Source of the DNA: Desertimonas flava
Lineage (GTDB): Bacteria > Actinomycetota > Acidimicrobiia > Acidimicrobiales > Ilumatobacteraceae
NCBI RefSeq assembly: GCF_003426815.1
Contig: NZ_QKYK01000004.1
Coordinates: 124,001 to 188,000, forward strand
Reading direction: 5' to 3'
Length of the DNA: 64,000 bases
Shown: positions 42,750 to 50,299 of the stretch, piece by piece
How the letters are laid out: every line of letters begins with the position of its first letter
How positions within the stretch are numbered: position 1 is the stretch's first letter
Position numbers and translations under genes: made by a program
Notes under the pieces: model-generated
Told to the model about the DNA's origin: nothing
The model's input: only the letters and a program-made list of their open reading frames with translations
Database searches by the model: none

Positions 42750-43855
42750 CTCGCCCTCGCCAGGCCCAACTCTTGCTCGGCGATGATCGACAGCATGATC
42801 TCCACCGACCCGCCAGCGATTGTCTCCATGAACGACTGACGCCACAGAAACGCGCACGGCTCGGCAGCATCCATCCCGTGCACCCCGGCAAGATCGAGGG
42901 CAGCGCGCGGGATGTCCTGAGCGAGGATGCTGCCCAGGTACTTGGTGCGTGCCGCCTCGACGACGGCGGGACGCCCTGCCACCATCGCCGCCAAGGTCGC
43001 CAGCGAACTCGCTTCGACCTGACGGACGCGAGCAGCGAATTCGTCGACCACAGCGAGCGAGTCGCCGTTCCCCCCGAGACGAGCGCAGAGCGCCCCGAGG
43101 TCGGCGACGTCGCGGCGGAGGCGTCCGGGAAGCACCTGGAGGTGCCGCTCGACAGCGAGGGCTTCACGGATCATGTCCCACGCTTCGTTCTCGTCGCCGA
43201 TACGAGCGTCGGCAGAGACCACCACATCGTCTAAGAACACGCTGTTGAGTCGGTGGCCGTCCATCGTCTCGATCGGCGTCACCGTGATGCCATCGCTGTT
43301 CATCGGCACCACGAGAAGTGTCAATCCGCGAGCTCTGCTGGCCGGCTCCCCGGTGCGGCAGAGCAGCCAGAGGTAGTCGGCGTGCTGGGCGTCCGAGGTC
43401 CAGCACTTCTCCCCAACGACGCGGTACAGCTCGCCGTCGCGCATGGCGCGGGTTCGAACGCCCCGGAGATCGCTCCCTGCGTCCGGCTCCGAGTAGCCGA
43501 GTGCATAGCAGACCGTGCCGGAGCGAAGCTCAGGCAGATAACGCGCTCGTTGCTCGGCCGTGCCGTGGTTGGCGATGGCATGCGCTACGATGCCGGGGCC
43601 GAGATCGGGACGGGCGGCACGAAATTCGGCGAGCGTGTCCCAGAGAAGGTAGTCGTAGGTGATCGGGCGACCACCACCCCCGAGCTCTATCGGCCACGAC
43701 AGACTGAGCCACCCGCGCTCCCCCAGCTCCTGGTACAGCAGACGAGTGTCACCACCTCGCCCCCGAAAGTACTGCCACGGCCCGAGAGTTCGCGACCGCA
43801 GCAGATCTGCGACCTCCTCGCGGAAAGCCAACTCGGCGGCGTCAAAGACTGCCAT
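42746..43855 (-). CDS. Acyl-CoA dehydrogenase, cassette B subunit 2
   Basis: 369 aa, closely related to 26452-27573: both have FRGRGGD/FYHGRGGD near residue 30, the LGYSEPDAGSDLRG motif, GEKCWTSDAQHADYLWLLCRTG and a C-terminal WRQSFMETIAGGSVEIMLSI. The base position is AGGS (AGGT in cassette A), consistent with alpha subunits of alpha2beta2 enzymes. ATG 43855 overlaps the crotonase stop by one base (TAATG). Confidence 0.93.
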   Translation of the reverse strand: MAVFDAAELAFREEVADLLRSRTLGPWQYFRGRGGDTRLLYQELGERGWLSLSWPIELGGGGRPITYDYLLWDTLAEFRAARPDLGPGIVAHAIANHGTAEQRARYLPELRSGTVCYALGYSEPDAGSDLRGVRTRAMRDGELYRVVGEKCWTSDAQHADYLWLLCRTGEPASRARGLTLLVVPMNSDGITVTPIETMDGHRLNSVFLDDVVVSADARIGDENEAWDMIREALAVERHLQVLPGRLRRDVADLGALCARLGGNGDSLAVVDEFAARVRQVEASSLATLAAMVAGRPAVVEAARTKYLGSILAQDIPRAALDLAGVHGMDAAEPCAFLWRQSFMETIAGGSVEIMLSIIAEQELGLARAR

Positions 43856-44661
43856 TATGACTCCATCCACTGGGGTTGACGGCGTTCGGTGAACGCAGCA
43901 GCCCCCTCCGCGACGTCCGGGTGCGCGAACTGCGACCGTGCAAGCGCCCACGCGTACTCGGCTGAGTCGGCGCGCGACCGGCCGATGCTTTCCCAGATTG
44001 TTCGCTTGGAAACCCGCACGGCGCTTGGGGAGTTCTCGCAGATCTGGGATGCGATGGCCATCGCTGTCGGCATCAGCTCGGTGCGGTCGACGACTTCGTC
44101 GACGAGGCCGAGCTGGTGCGCGCGTTCGGCAGGCATCCGGTAGTGCCTGCCGCACAGCGTCATCCGCAGCGCCGCCCCGAGCGGCATGCGATGGCTCAAT
44201 CCGACGCTTTCAACGGCACCGGCCATGCCGATCGAGACGTGGGGGTCAAGGAGCTCGACATGCGACGCAGCCACGACGATGTCGGCGTCGGCAACGAAAT
44301 GGAGGCCGCCACCGGCGACGAGACCGTTAAGAGCGCACACGACCGGCTTCCAGACCGGACCGCTGAACGGTGACCATACGATCTCCTCAGCCGCGGGACC
44401 GTCGCCGGCAGTGCCCCGCCCCGTCTTGGCGACCTCGGCGACGTCAACGCCGGTGCAGAAGTGCCGGTCACCTGTCCCGGTCACGACGACACAGCGGATC
44501 GAGTCGTCCGTACGTACGAGCGTCCACGCGTCGACCATCATCGCTCGCATCGAACTTGTGAAGGCGTTGCCTCTCGCCGGCCGATTCAGAACGATCACAG
44601 CGGTGTGACCCCCTGGACCGGCGCGCTCGACACGCAGCGGGGCGGACATGTCGAGCGTCAC
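43855..44661 (-). CDS. Enoyl-CoA hydratase/isomerase (crotonase), cassette B
   Basis: 268 aa, paralogous to 28510-29337 (shared LNGLVAGGGLHFVADADIV, GRHYRM-AxRAHQLGLVDE, and the C-terminal ALARSQFAHPDVAEGAAAFTERRQP). Oxyanion-hole residues are in HFCTGVDVAEV and the GGG loop. Start is GTG 44661 (GTGA overlap with the upstream stop) or ATG 44649 four codons later. It is the second gene of the GntR-led operon. Confidence 0.92.
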   Translation of the reverse strand: MTLDMSAPLRVERAGPGGHTAVIVLNRPARGNAFTSSMRAMMVDAWTLVRTDDSIRCVVVTGTGDRHFCTGVDVAEVAKTGRGTAGDGPAAEEIVWSPFSGPVWKPVVCALNGLVAGGGLHFVADADIVVAASHVELLDPHVSIGMAGAVESVGLSHRMPLGAALRMTLCGRHYRMPAERAHQLGLVDEVVDRTELMPTAMAIASQICENSPSAVRVSKRTIWESIGRSRADSAEYAWALARSQFAHPDVAEGAAAFTERRQPQWMES

Positions 44662-45899
44662 CGCCAGCCCTCAGGTCGGTCGCCGTCGCGCAGCAGCTTC
44701 AGCACCTGCCGGCGCATCATCTCGGCCGAGCCGTCGGCCACGCAGATTCGGCGAACCTGCTGCCACGCCTCGGCAAGTCCGAGCTCGTTGGTGAATCCCA
44801 TCGCTCCGTGCACCTGCATCGCTGTATCGATCGTCGCCACCGCTGTCTCCGTGGACAATGCCTTGGCAGCCGCCACCTCGAGGCGCGCAGGCCGTCCTGC
44901 GTCGAGGAGGCGTGCCGCGTGGAGCCCCGCGAGGCGGGCGGCGTGAACGCGCATCGCCGCCTCGGCGAGGGGAAAGCCGATTCCCTGGTTGTCGATGATC
45001 GGCCGGCCGAAAGCGACGCGGTCCGACGCGTACCGGAGCGCTTTGTCGAGCGCCCATCGAGCGAGGCCCACTGATCGAGCACAGTTGTACAGCCGGCCGG
45101 TCGAGACCCCGGACATTGCCAGTCCCAGGCCGGCCCCGCGCTCACCGAGCAGGTACTCGCTGCCCACGACCACTCGGTCGAGCGACACGATGCCTTCGTC
45201 ACCGCCGACGTGGCCGAACATGCGGATCACGCTGTCGACGCTGAATCCGGGTCGGTCGACGGGGACGACGAACGCGGAAAGTCCCCCGCTCCGGGCTCTG
45301 AACGCCGCGTGGTCGTCGACCGCGAACACGATCGCGTAGTCCGCGTACGGCGCGTTCGTGATCCACTGCTTCGTGCCGGACAGCTCCCACCCACCGGCGA
45401 CTGGCGTGGCCGCGGTCCGCATCCTCCAGACATCGGAGCCAGCGTCTGGTTCGGACATTGCGAAGCACAGCGTCGTCTCTCCCCGGAGGAGCGGGCCGAG
45501 CAACGCGTCACGGATCTTGGCCGAGGCCTTGGCGAGCAGGGGGCTCGGGCCGCGGGACCAGTGTGCGACGGCGTGGTAGCCGAGCCAGGCTTCGGCACCG
45601 CAGACCCGGTAGACGGTCTCCCAAGCCCTGTAGAGGGCCACGGCACCAAGGCCGCCACCGCCGAGCTCGGTCGGGACGAGCATCGTGTAGAAGCCGGCCG
45701 CCGCCGAACGTTCGCGGACTTCCCGGAGTAACCGCAGCACCTCTGGGGTGAATCGACCGTCAGGCCCGAACGTCACGGGATGCCCATCGCCAGCGATCAA
45801 CTGCTGGGTGCGCGGGAACACCTCGGCCCGGAGGAAGTCACCGAGACCGTCAACGAGATCCTCGATCGTGGTGTCATCAACACGCTCTACGACGTTCAT
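44658..45899 (-). CDS. Acyl-CoA dehydrogenase, cassette B subunit 1
   Basis: A 413-aa paralogue of 25206-26444, with FAMSEPDAGSDVW, GTKQWITNAPYADYA, VGLARWALDKALRYASDRVAFGRPII and GFTNELGLAEAWQQVRRICVADGSAEM. Asp occupies the base position as in the cassette A copy. ATG 45899 overlaps the gntR stop by 4 bases. The pairing of this gene order with cassette A argues for duplication of the whole set followed by rearrangement. Confidence 0.93.
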   Translation of the reverse strand: MNVVERVDDTTIEDLVDGLGDFLRAEVFPRTQQLIAGDGHPVTFGPDGRFTPEVLRLLREVRERSAAAGFYTMLVPTELGGGGLGAVALYRAWETVYRVCGAEAWLGYHAVAHWSRGPSPLLAKASAKIRDALLGPLLRGETTLCFAMSEPDAGSDVWRMRTAATPVAGGWELSGTKQWITNAPYADYAIVFAVDDHAAFRARSGGLSAFVVPVDRPGFSVDSVIRMFGHVGGDEGIVSLDRVVVGSEYLLGERGAGLGLAMSGVSTGRLYNCARSVGLARWALDKALRYASDRVAFGRPIIDNQGIGFPLAEAAMRVHAARLAGLHAARLLDAGRPARLEVAAAKALSTETAVATIDTAMQVHGAMGFTNELGLAEAWQQVRRICVADGSAEMMRRQVLKLLRDGDRPEGWR

Positions 45900-46690
45900 C
45901 GCCCACCACCACGGAGCTCGCGGGCCCGGTCGAGAGCGAGCGGGCTGACTGCGGCCGAGCGAACTGTCTGCTGAGACGTCCGCGACAGCGCTGCGTTCTG
46001 CGAGGCGGCGACGTGTTCACGGGCAAGAGCCATGGCCGCGTCCGCGTCACCTGCGTCGATCAACTCGATGAGCCGTGCGTGCGCAGCCGTACCCACGCGC
46101 CGTTGAGCAGCAGTGGGGCGACCGACCTCTCCGTGGCAGGCCCACTCACTCTCGTGTCCCGACCAGAGAGCGATCAGTGCTCCGACGAGGACCTTGAGCG
46201 TCTGGTTGCCGCACTCAGCGGCGAGAACCTCGTGGAACCGTCGTGCCGCTTCGGTGAATCGTTCGTCACTGTCAGACAATTCGACTGCCGCCTCATGAAC
46301 CTTCCGCAGCGCCGGCACGACGGTCTCACGGCGATCGGGGCGCAGCGCGCAATACCTGACACACAGAGGCTCGATGTCCTGCAACGCCGTGGCAACATCT
46401 ACCAGCGACGTCTCGGCCGACTCGAGCACTAGACCGAGCGTGTAGGCGATCGTCTCGCCTCGAGGCGAGCGGACGACGGCACCGCCGCGGCTGCCCCGGT
46501 GAACCACGATCAAGCCCTCCGACTCCAGAATTCGGATCGCCTCCCGCAGCGTCGGCATGCTCACGTCGAACTCGGCTTGCATTCGTTCGAACGTCGGCAA
46601 CGCAGTCGCGTCGGGGAGGTCGCCCGACAGGATGCGAGCACGGAGCTCCCCGGCGAGAGTCCTAGCGATGCCCTGCGCCACTGACGCCAC
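45896..46690 (-). CDS. GntR-family regulator, FadR/VanR (FCD) type
   Basis: 264 aa. Winged-helix domain at 8-80 (LAGELRARILSGDLPDATALPTFERMQAEFDVSMPTLREAIRILESEGLIVVHRGSRGGAVV), followed by an all-helical FCD effector domain with RFHEVLAAECGN and AREHV helices, which binds acyl-CoA or organic acids via metal in relatives. First gene of the minus-strand cassette B operon, so it is probably autoregulated with it. Start GTG 46690 is used; GTG 46681 has better spacing from AGAAGGGG and may be the true start. Confidence 0.92.
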   Translation of the reverse strand: MASVAQGIARTLAGELRARILSGDLPDATALPTFERMQAEFDVSMPTLREAIRILESEGLIVVHRGSRGGAVVRSPRGETIAYTLGLVLESAETSLVDVATALQDIEPLCVRYCALRPDRRETVVPALRKVHEAAVELSDSDERFTEAARRFHEVLAAECGNQTLKVLVGALIALWSGHESEWACHGEVGRPTAAQRRVGTAAHARLIELIDAGDADAAMALAREHVAASQNAALSRTSQQTVRSAAVSPLALDRARELRGGGR

Positions 46691-46805
46691 CCCTTCTCAT
46701 GGCACGTCCGAGCCGGATGCCCACGCCTGCCCCCTGGAATTCCAACCTCAATGCCCCCCTTGCACGGCCTCCGTCGAACCGTCTCTCTGGCGTGCCGAGG
46801 AGACT

Positions 46806-46829
46806 CTCTAAAGATATGGAGGTTTAGAG
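46806..46829. promoter_or_regulatory. Inverted repeat CTCTAAA-N10-TTTAGAG upstream of gntR
   Basis: Two perfect 7-bp arms separated by 10 bases, about 115 bases before the GntR start, in a locally AT-richer stretch. GntR/FadR proteins bind short inverted repeats near their own promoters. It is the only clear symmetrical element in this promoter region. Confidence 0.5.
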
Positions 46830-48058
46830 GATCATACGCTGCGACTACCGACATGCGCAAGCACCGGTCTCGGCCACGCCGGGCGGTGCCGCTCTGTTCC
46901 AGAGCGGATCCGCGCGGCCTGCAATCGGTTGGCTGTTGGAGGTGCTCGAACGCGCTCAGATCTGCACATCGACACAAGCCAGGGGCACGCCGAAGCGAAC
47001 GGGCGACCAGGACTGTCAGTTGGCCGCTGCCAGAGTCCCGTTCAGCGCCGGCCGGGCGGCAGGTTCCATCGCTCCGGAGTTGGTGCTGCCGTTGCGTCCG
47101 CCGCAGGCGGCGTCGGTGGTCGCCAACCCGACACCAGGCCGTTCATGCGGTACTTGCTGCGCATAGGTCAGTGGGGTGGGTGCTCGGGAGAAGTCGCCTC
47201 AAGCACTCATCGGAAACTCGCGGTTGAGTCCGGGGGTTCCGGGTTGGCGTCGGCGGGTTAGCGGTCGTGGTTGGTGGCCGCGATTTCGAGTCCACTGTGC
47301 TCGCGCAGACGCCAGCTGGGGCCGCGGATGTTGACACGATGGCTGATGCATCGACGGCGGAAGCTGGACCCCGATCGCCCGTGGGGTCACGGTGCCTGAC
47401 GACTGCGAACTGGGCGACGGATGCCCGCACCTTCGCTCGCGAATCGGAGGTTTGAACGCCTTGCTGCGGGCGACGATCACGTTGCGGTGGCCCGACCAGG
47501 TCGTCGTGTATCAGCTCGTCCCGAACGGCGACCGAATGATCGCCTCGGTCGAGGAACCGACCCAGCGGAAGTTCCACTACGACAGCGAGACGCAGTCCTT
47601 CCTCGCCATCTTCCCCGATCGCCCAACGCCAGGTACCGTTCGGAACTGCTCCTCACGCTCACCAGCGGGACCAACGATTTCCGTGACGGTCCTCTACGGC
47701 GCCTGACCGGGCTCGACCCAGCACCGGTCGAGCGCAACGGCGAGGCCGGGGTGGGAAGGCCTCGCCGCCGCACGAACGCGAAACTACGAGCGACGCGGCA
47801 CACCGACGCCGGCGGCGGTGCCACGGTGTCGGTCCGGCGGTATCCGTCGAAGTAGCGCAGCCTGACAGGGTGACCGGGTCTCGCAGCCAGCTGGCCGACG
47901 GGACCGCACCCGCCGGCTGAGCGGCGGGGCGAGGACGGTCTGTGGGGCCGAACGCCCGGCTGCCGACCTCGGCGACCCCGACGCCGGGGCTTGGCCCGAT
48001 CGGGCCACCGGCGGTTCGGGTCACGCCGCACGACCGCCACAGTCGTACGGCACGGGTC
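46830..48058. other. Poorly coding region downstream of the gntR promoter
   Basis: About 1.2 kb with no gene I can support. A plus-strand frame at 47392-47706 (104 codons) has one protein-like segment (LLRATITLRWPDQVVVYQLV and RKFHYDSETQSFLAIFPDRP) but no known family and a poor start, so it might be a gene remnant. Base use is Arg/Pro/Ser-heavy in all other frames. Confidence 0.4.
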
Positions 48059-48094
48059 GACCCGAACCACCAGGTCAAGGGCCAGATCGGGTCA
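48059..48094. repeat. REP-like direct repeat, copy 1
   Basis: A 36-base unit with one mismatch to copy 2 at 48138-48173. It begins GACCCGAACCACCAGG and ends CCAGATCGGGTCA, and its ends are inverted repeats (ACCCGA/TCGGGT), so it can fold into a hairpin. A partial inverted copy (GGTTCGGGTCAC) lies at 48013-48024. Confidence 0.6.
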
Positions 48095-48137
48095 GATCTG
48101 CATCGAACGGGCACGGTGACCCGATACCGCACCCGGT

Positions 48138-48173
48138 GACCCGAACCACCAGGTCAACGGCCAGATCGGGTCA
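48138..48173. repeat. REP-like direct repeat, copy 2
   Basis: Second copy of the 36-base unit, 79 bases after the first. Here the terminal inverted repeat extends to 9 bp (GTGACCCGA/TCGGGTCAC, 48137-48174). Related fragments (GGGTTCGGGTCGG, GGACCCGAACATC) occur near 48652 and 48736. Confidence 0.6.
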
Positions 48174-48276
48174 CTCCGGAGCCGAGCCCTCGGAACCGGC
48201 ACCCCGCCCCCGTCACGAGAACTTTCGCCCGATTCCGATGTCGCCTTCGGAGCGTCCGGCGGCGCTTTAAGTCGAC

Positions 48277-48807
48277 ATGAGCGACGCCTCCGACCCCGGG
48301 ATCGGCCTTCAAGAGCTACGACCACCCACCCGCCTGCAGCTGATCTCGCTGCTGCGAACCGTCGAGCAGCGCTGGGCTCTGGTCGACCCGTACGTCGAGC
48401 TGGTGTGGATCGAGCCGCTCGGCGTGACCGCCGTGGCCGTCGCCCGACGCCTCGCCCTGCTCGCCGCGGCGACCGCCGCCGTGGCCTGCGGTCGACCAGT
48501 GCGACCCAGCCGATGTTCCTGGCCGGCTCGGAGCCGTCGGGCCGCTGTGGCGACCGGGGAGCGGCTGCTGCGTGCCGGGTCGGAGGCCGTGTCTGGCGGT
48601 GTGGACTCCGCCCGCCTGGCACTCGCGTGGCCCGCGATGTTCCGGGTCCGAGGGTTCGGGTCGGCCCGATTCTCCGAGCGAGGCACCTTTGCAGGTTCCC
48701 CTCCGGGGAACCTGCGGTCGGACGCTTCGGCAGCGGACCCGAACATCTGGTTCGAGTGCAAATGCCGGCTGAGCATCCAGGTCAAGTCGTCGTTCCGCTT
48801 GGCGTAG
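48277..48807 (+). CDS. Doubtful hypothetical protein, possibly a decayed gene
   Basis: 176 codons starting ATG 48277. The first 70 residues look real: IGLQELRPPTRLQLISLLRT, then a hydrophobic segment (LGVTAVAVARRLALLAAATAAVACG) that could span the membrane. After about residue 72 composition turns Arg/Ser-rich, as if a frameshift had occurred, and the frame crosses a perfect hairpin and REP-like fragments. No family is recognised. I report it with low confidence because the 5' half has sensible hydrophobicity and an ATG. Confidence 0.3.
   Translation: MSDASDPGIGLQELRPPTRLQLISLLRTVEQRWALVDPYVELVWIEPLGVTAVAVARRLALLAAATAAVACGRPVRPSRCSWPARSRRAAVATGERLLRAGSEAVSGGVDSARLALAWPAMFRVRGFGSARFSERGTFAGSPPGNLRSDASAADPNIWFECKCRLSIQVKSSFRLA
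48691..48715. repeat. Perfect 11-bp hairpin
   Basis: GCAGGTTCCCC-TCC-GGGGAACCTGC. A perfect stem with a 3-base loop inside the doubtful frame at 48277-48807, flanked by GACCCGAAC-like fragments. Such hairpins fit a REP-type or terminator element better than coding sequence. Confidence 0.6.
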
Positions 48808-49002
48808 CGTCGTCGCATCCGTGTTCCCTGGCCTGCGCTCACTTCACACCGGGCCGACAAGGCCTTCGCGCTGTGGTCCGGCCGGCTTCAGATCGAGTTC
48901 GGCGAGCAGGTAGCCGAGGGTCCAGCCCAGGTCCAGTTCTCTTTTCGGCCGTCTCCTCGCATCCGCTATCGCTTCGCAAGCCATTCCCCGGGCGTCGCGG
49001 CG

Positions 49003-50157
49003 ATGCGCAGCTACACAACCGTTGAACGGCACGTTCGTTTCCCCCACTTCGAGGCGGTGCCAATTCCACTCTCTGCTCATCTATGGCGGTCCTCGCAGCC
49101 GGGAGCGAGGTACACGTTCCAGACGTCGGGAGACGTGGAGCGCCAAACCATCGGCGATCCGCGCCGCATCAGCGCAGTAGCTCTGGGGCTGATCAACTTC
49201 GTCAACGACTCGCTCGATGGCTGGACCACGCTCGAAGGCGAAGAGGAGCCGCGGACGGTTAGCGAACTCGACGTCGATGCCTGGCATCTCACGTTCTGGG
49301 GTCGTCAGCCCCTGCGCAAGGGGCTGCTATGGGGAGAGGCGTCCGAGCAGGCTGGTTCCTACGCGTTCACCCACGCCGTCGAAATATGCCGCAGGGACGA
49401 GCAGGTCTTCGATCTCGCTGACGCCGACGCGCTTCGCGACGCTCTGTTCCATGTCCTGTCGTTTGCGAAAGGCCGGTTAGTCGGACTCGCTTTACCGACC
49501 GCGTACGACGAAGCTGGCGCTGCGGTCGCGGTGCGCTGGGAAACGACGATCGCCGACCCGTGGACCCAGCCGCTGTCGTGGTTCGAGGGCTCCCTCTTCG
49601 GTGGCTTGGCGGGTCTCCTCGATCGCTACGTCCGTCTTTCCGGCGACGAGTTCTGGCGCCTGGTTCTCAGGCGACTCGTCCGCATGGTGATCAGCGCCAA
49701 CGAACCGAACCCTGTCGATGTATCCATTGCGACCGCCGTCGCAGCGCTGGAGCTACTCGCCTGGTCGGCCGAGAGCGCAGGATTCGTACCCGCATTGCCC
49801 TCAGACGCAAGCGCGGCCGACCGCATCCGGCGCTTTCTGGAGTGGGCCGGAATCAGCCTCGCCGTCCCCGTCGAGCTTCAAGCTCTCGCCGATCGCGCTG
49901 CAACCCGGCACGACCCCGCTGACGCGCCTGCCGTGCTCGCCGGGTTACGAAATCGGCTCGTGCACCCTCCGAAGAAGCCCCGCCAGTTGGACTGGCCCGA
50001 CGGCGCGGTGATGCGAGAAGCATGGCGACTTGCTCTCGAGTTCGCTGAACTGGGCATCCTGCGACTACTCGACTATCAGGGCAACTACCGCCACCGACGA
50101 CATTTTCGCGGCCAATGGGTCGGCGCGACGGAGCCGGTTCCGTGGGCGAGATTCTGA
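49003..50157 (+). CDS. Conserved actinobacterial protein with HEPN-like RxxxxH motif
   Basis: 384 aa, no signal peptide or TM. The N-terminal 200 residues (RFPHFEAVPIPL, HLTFWGRQPLRKGLLWGEASEQ) form an unassigned beta-rich region. The C-terminal about 190 residues are helical and contain LRNRLVHPP (R316-H321), the RxxxxH motif of HEPN RNases, followed by EAWRLALEFAELGILRLLDYQGNYRHR and a C-terminal WVGATEPVPW; I recall similar tails in actinobacterial hypotheticals. HEPN proteins cut or bind RNA in toxin-antitoxin and antiphage systems. ATG 49003 begins a plausible protein though the ribosome site is weak. It lies upstream of, and co-directional with, the nuclease-like gene at 50300 (142-base gap). 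Confidence 0.8.
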   Translation: MRSYTTVERHVRFPHFEAVPIPLSAHLWRSSQPGARYTFQTSGDVERQTIGDPRRISAVALGLINFVNDSLDGWTTLEGEEEPRTVSELDVDAWHLTFWGRQPLRKGLLWGEASEQAGSYAFTHAVEICRRDEQVFDLADADALRDALFHVLSFAKGRLVGLALPTAYDEAGAAVAVRWETTIADPWTQPLSWFEGSLFGGLAGLLDRYVRLSGDEFWRLVLRRLVRMVISANEPNPVDVSIATAVAALELLAWSAESAGFVPALPSDASAADRIRRFLEWAGISLAVPVELQALADRAATRHDPADAPAVLAGLRNRLVHPPKKPRQLDWPDGAVMREAWRLALEFAELGILRLLDYQGNYRHRRHFRGQWVGATEPVPWARF

Positions 50158-50299
50158 ATAGTCGGCACTCACGTCAACCCCAATCTCATCACTGACAGGC
50201 ACTGCGCTGCTCGGCGGCTGATGCTGTCCGACCGTCACGTTTGAATGTGCAATGCTCGTCGGTGCCTCAGGGGTGGGCCCTGAGTGAGGGAGTGGGACA

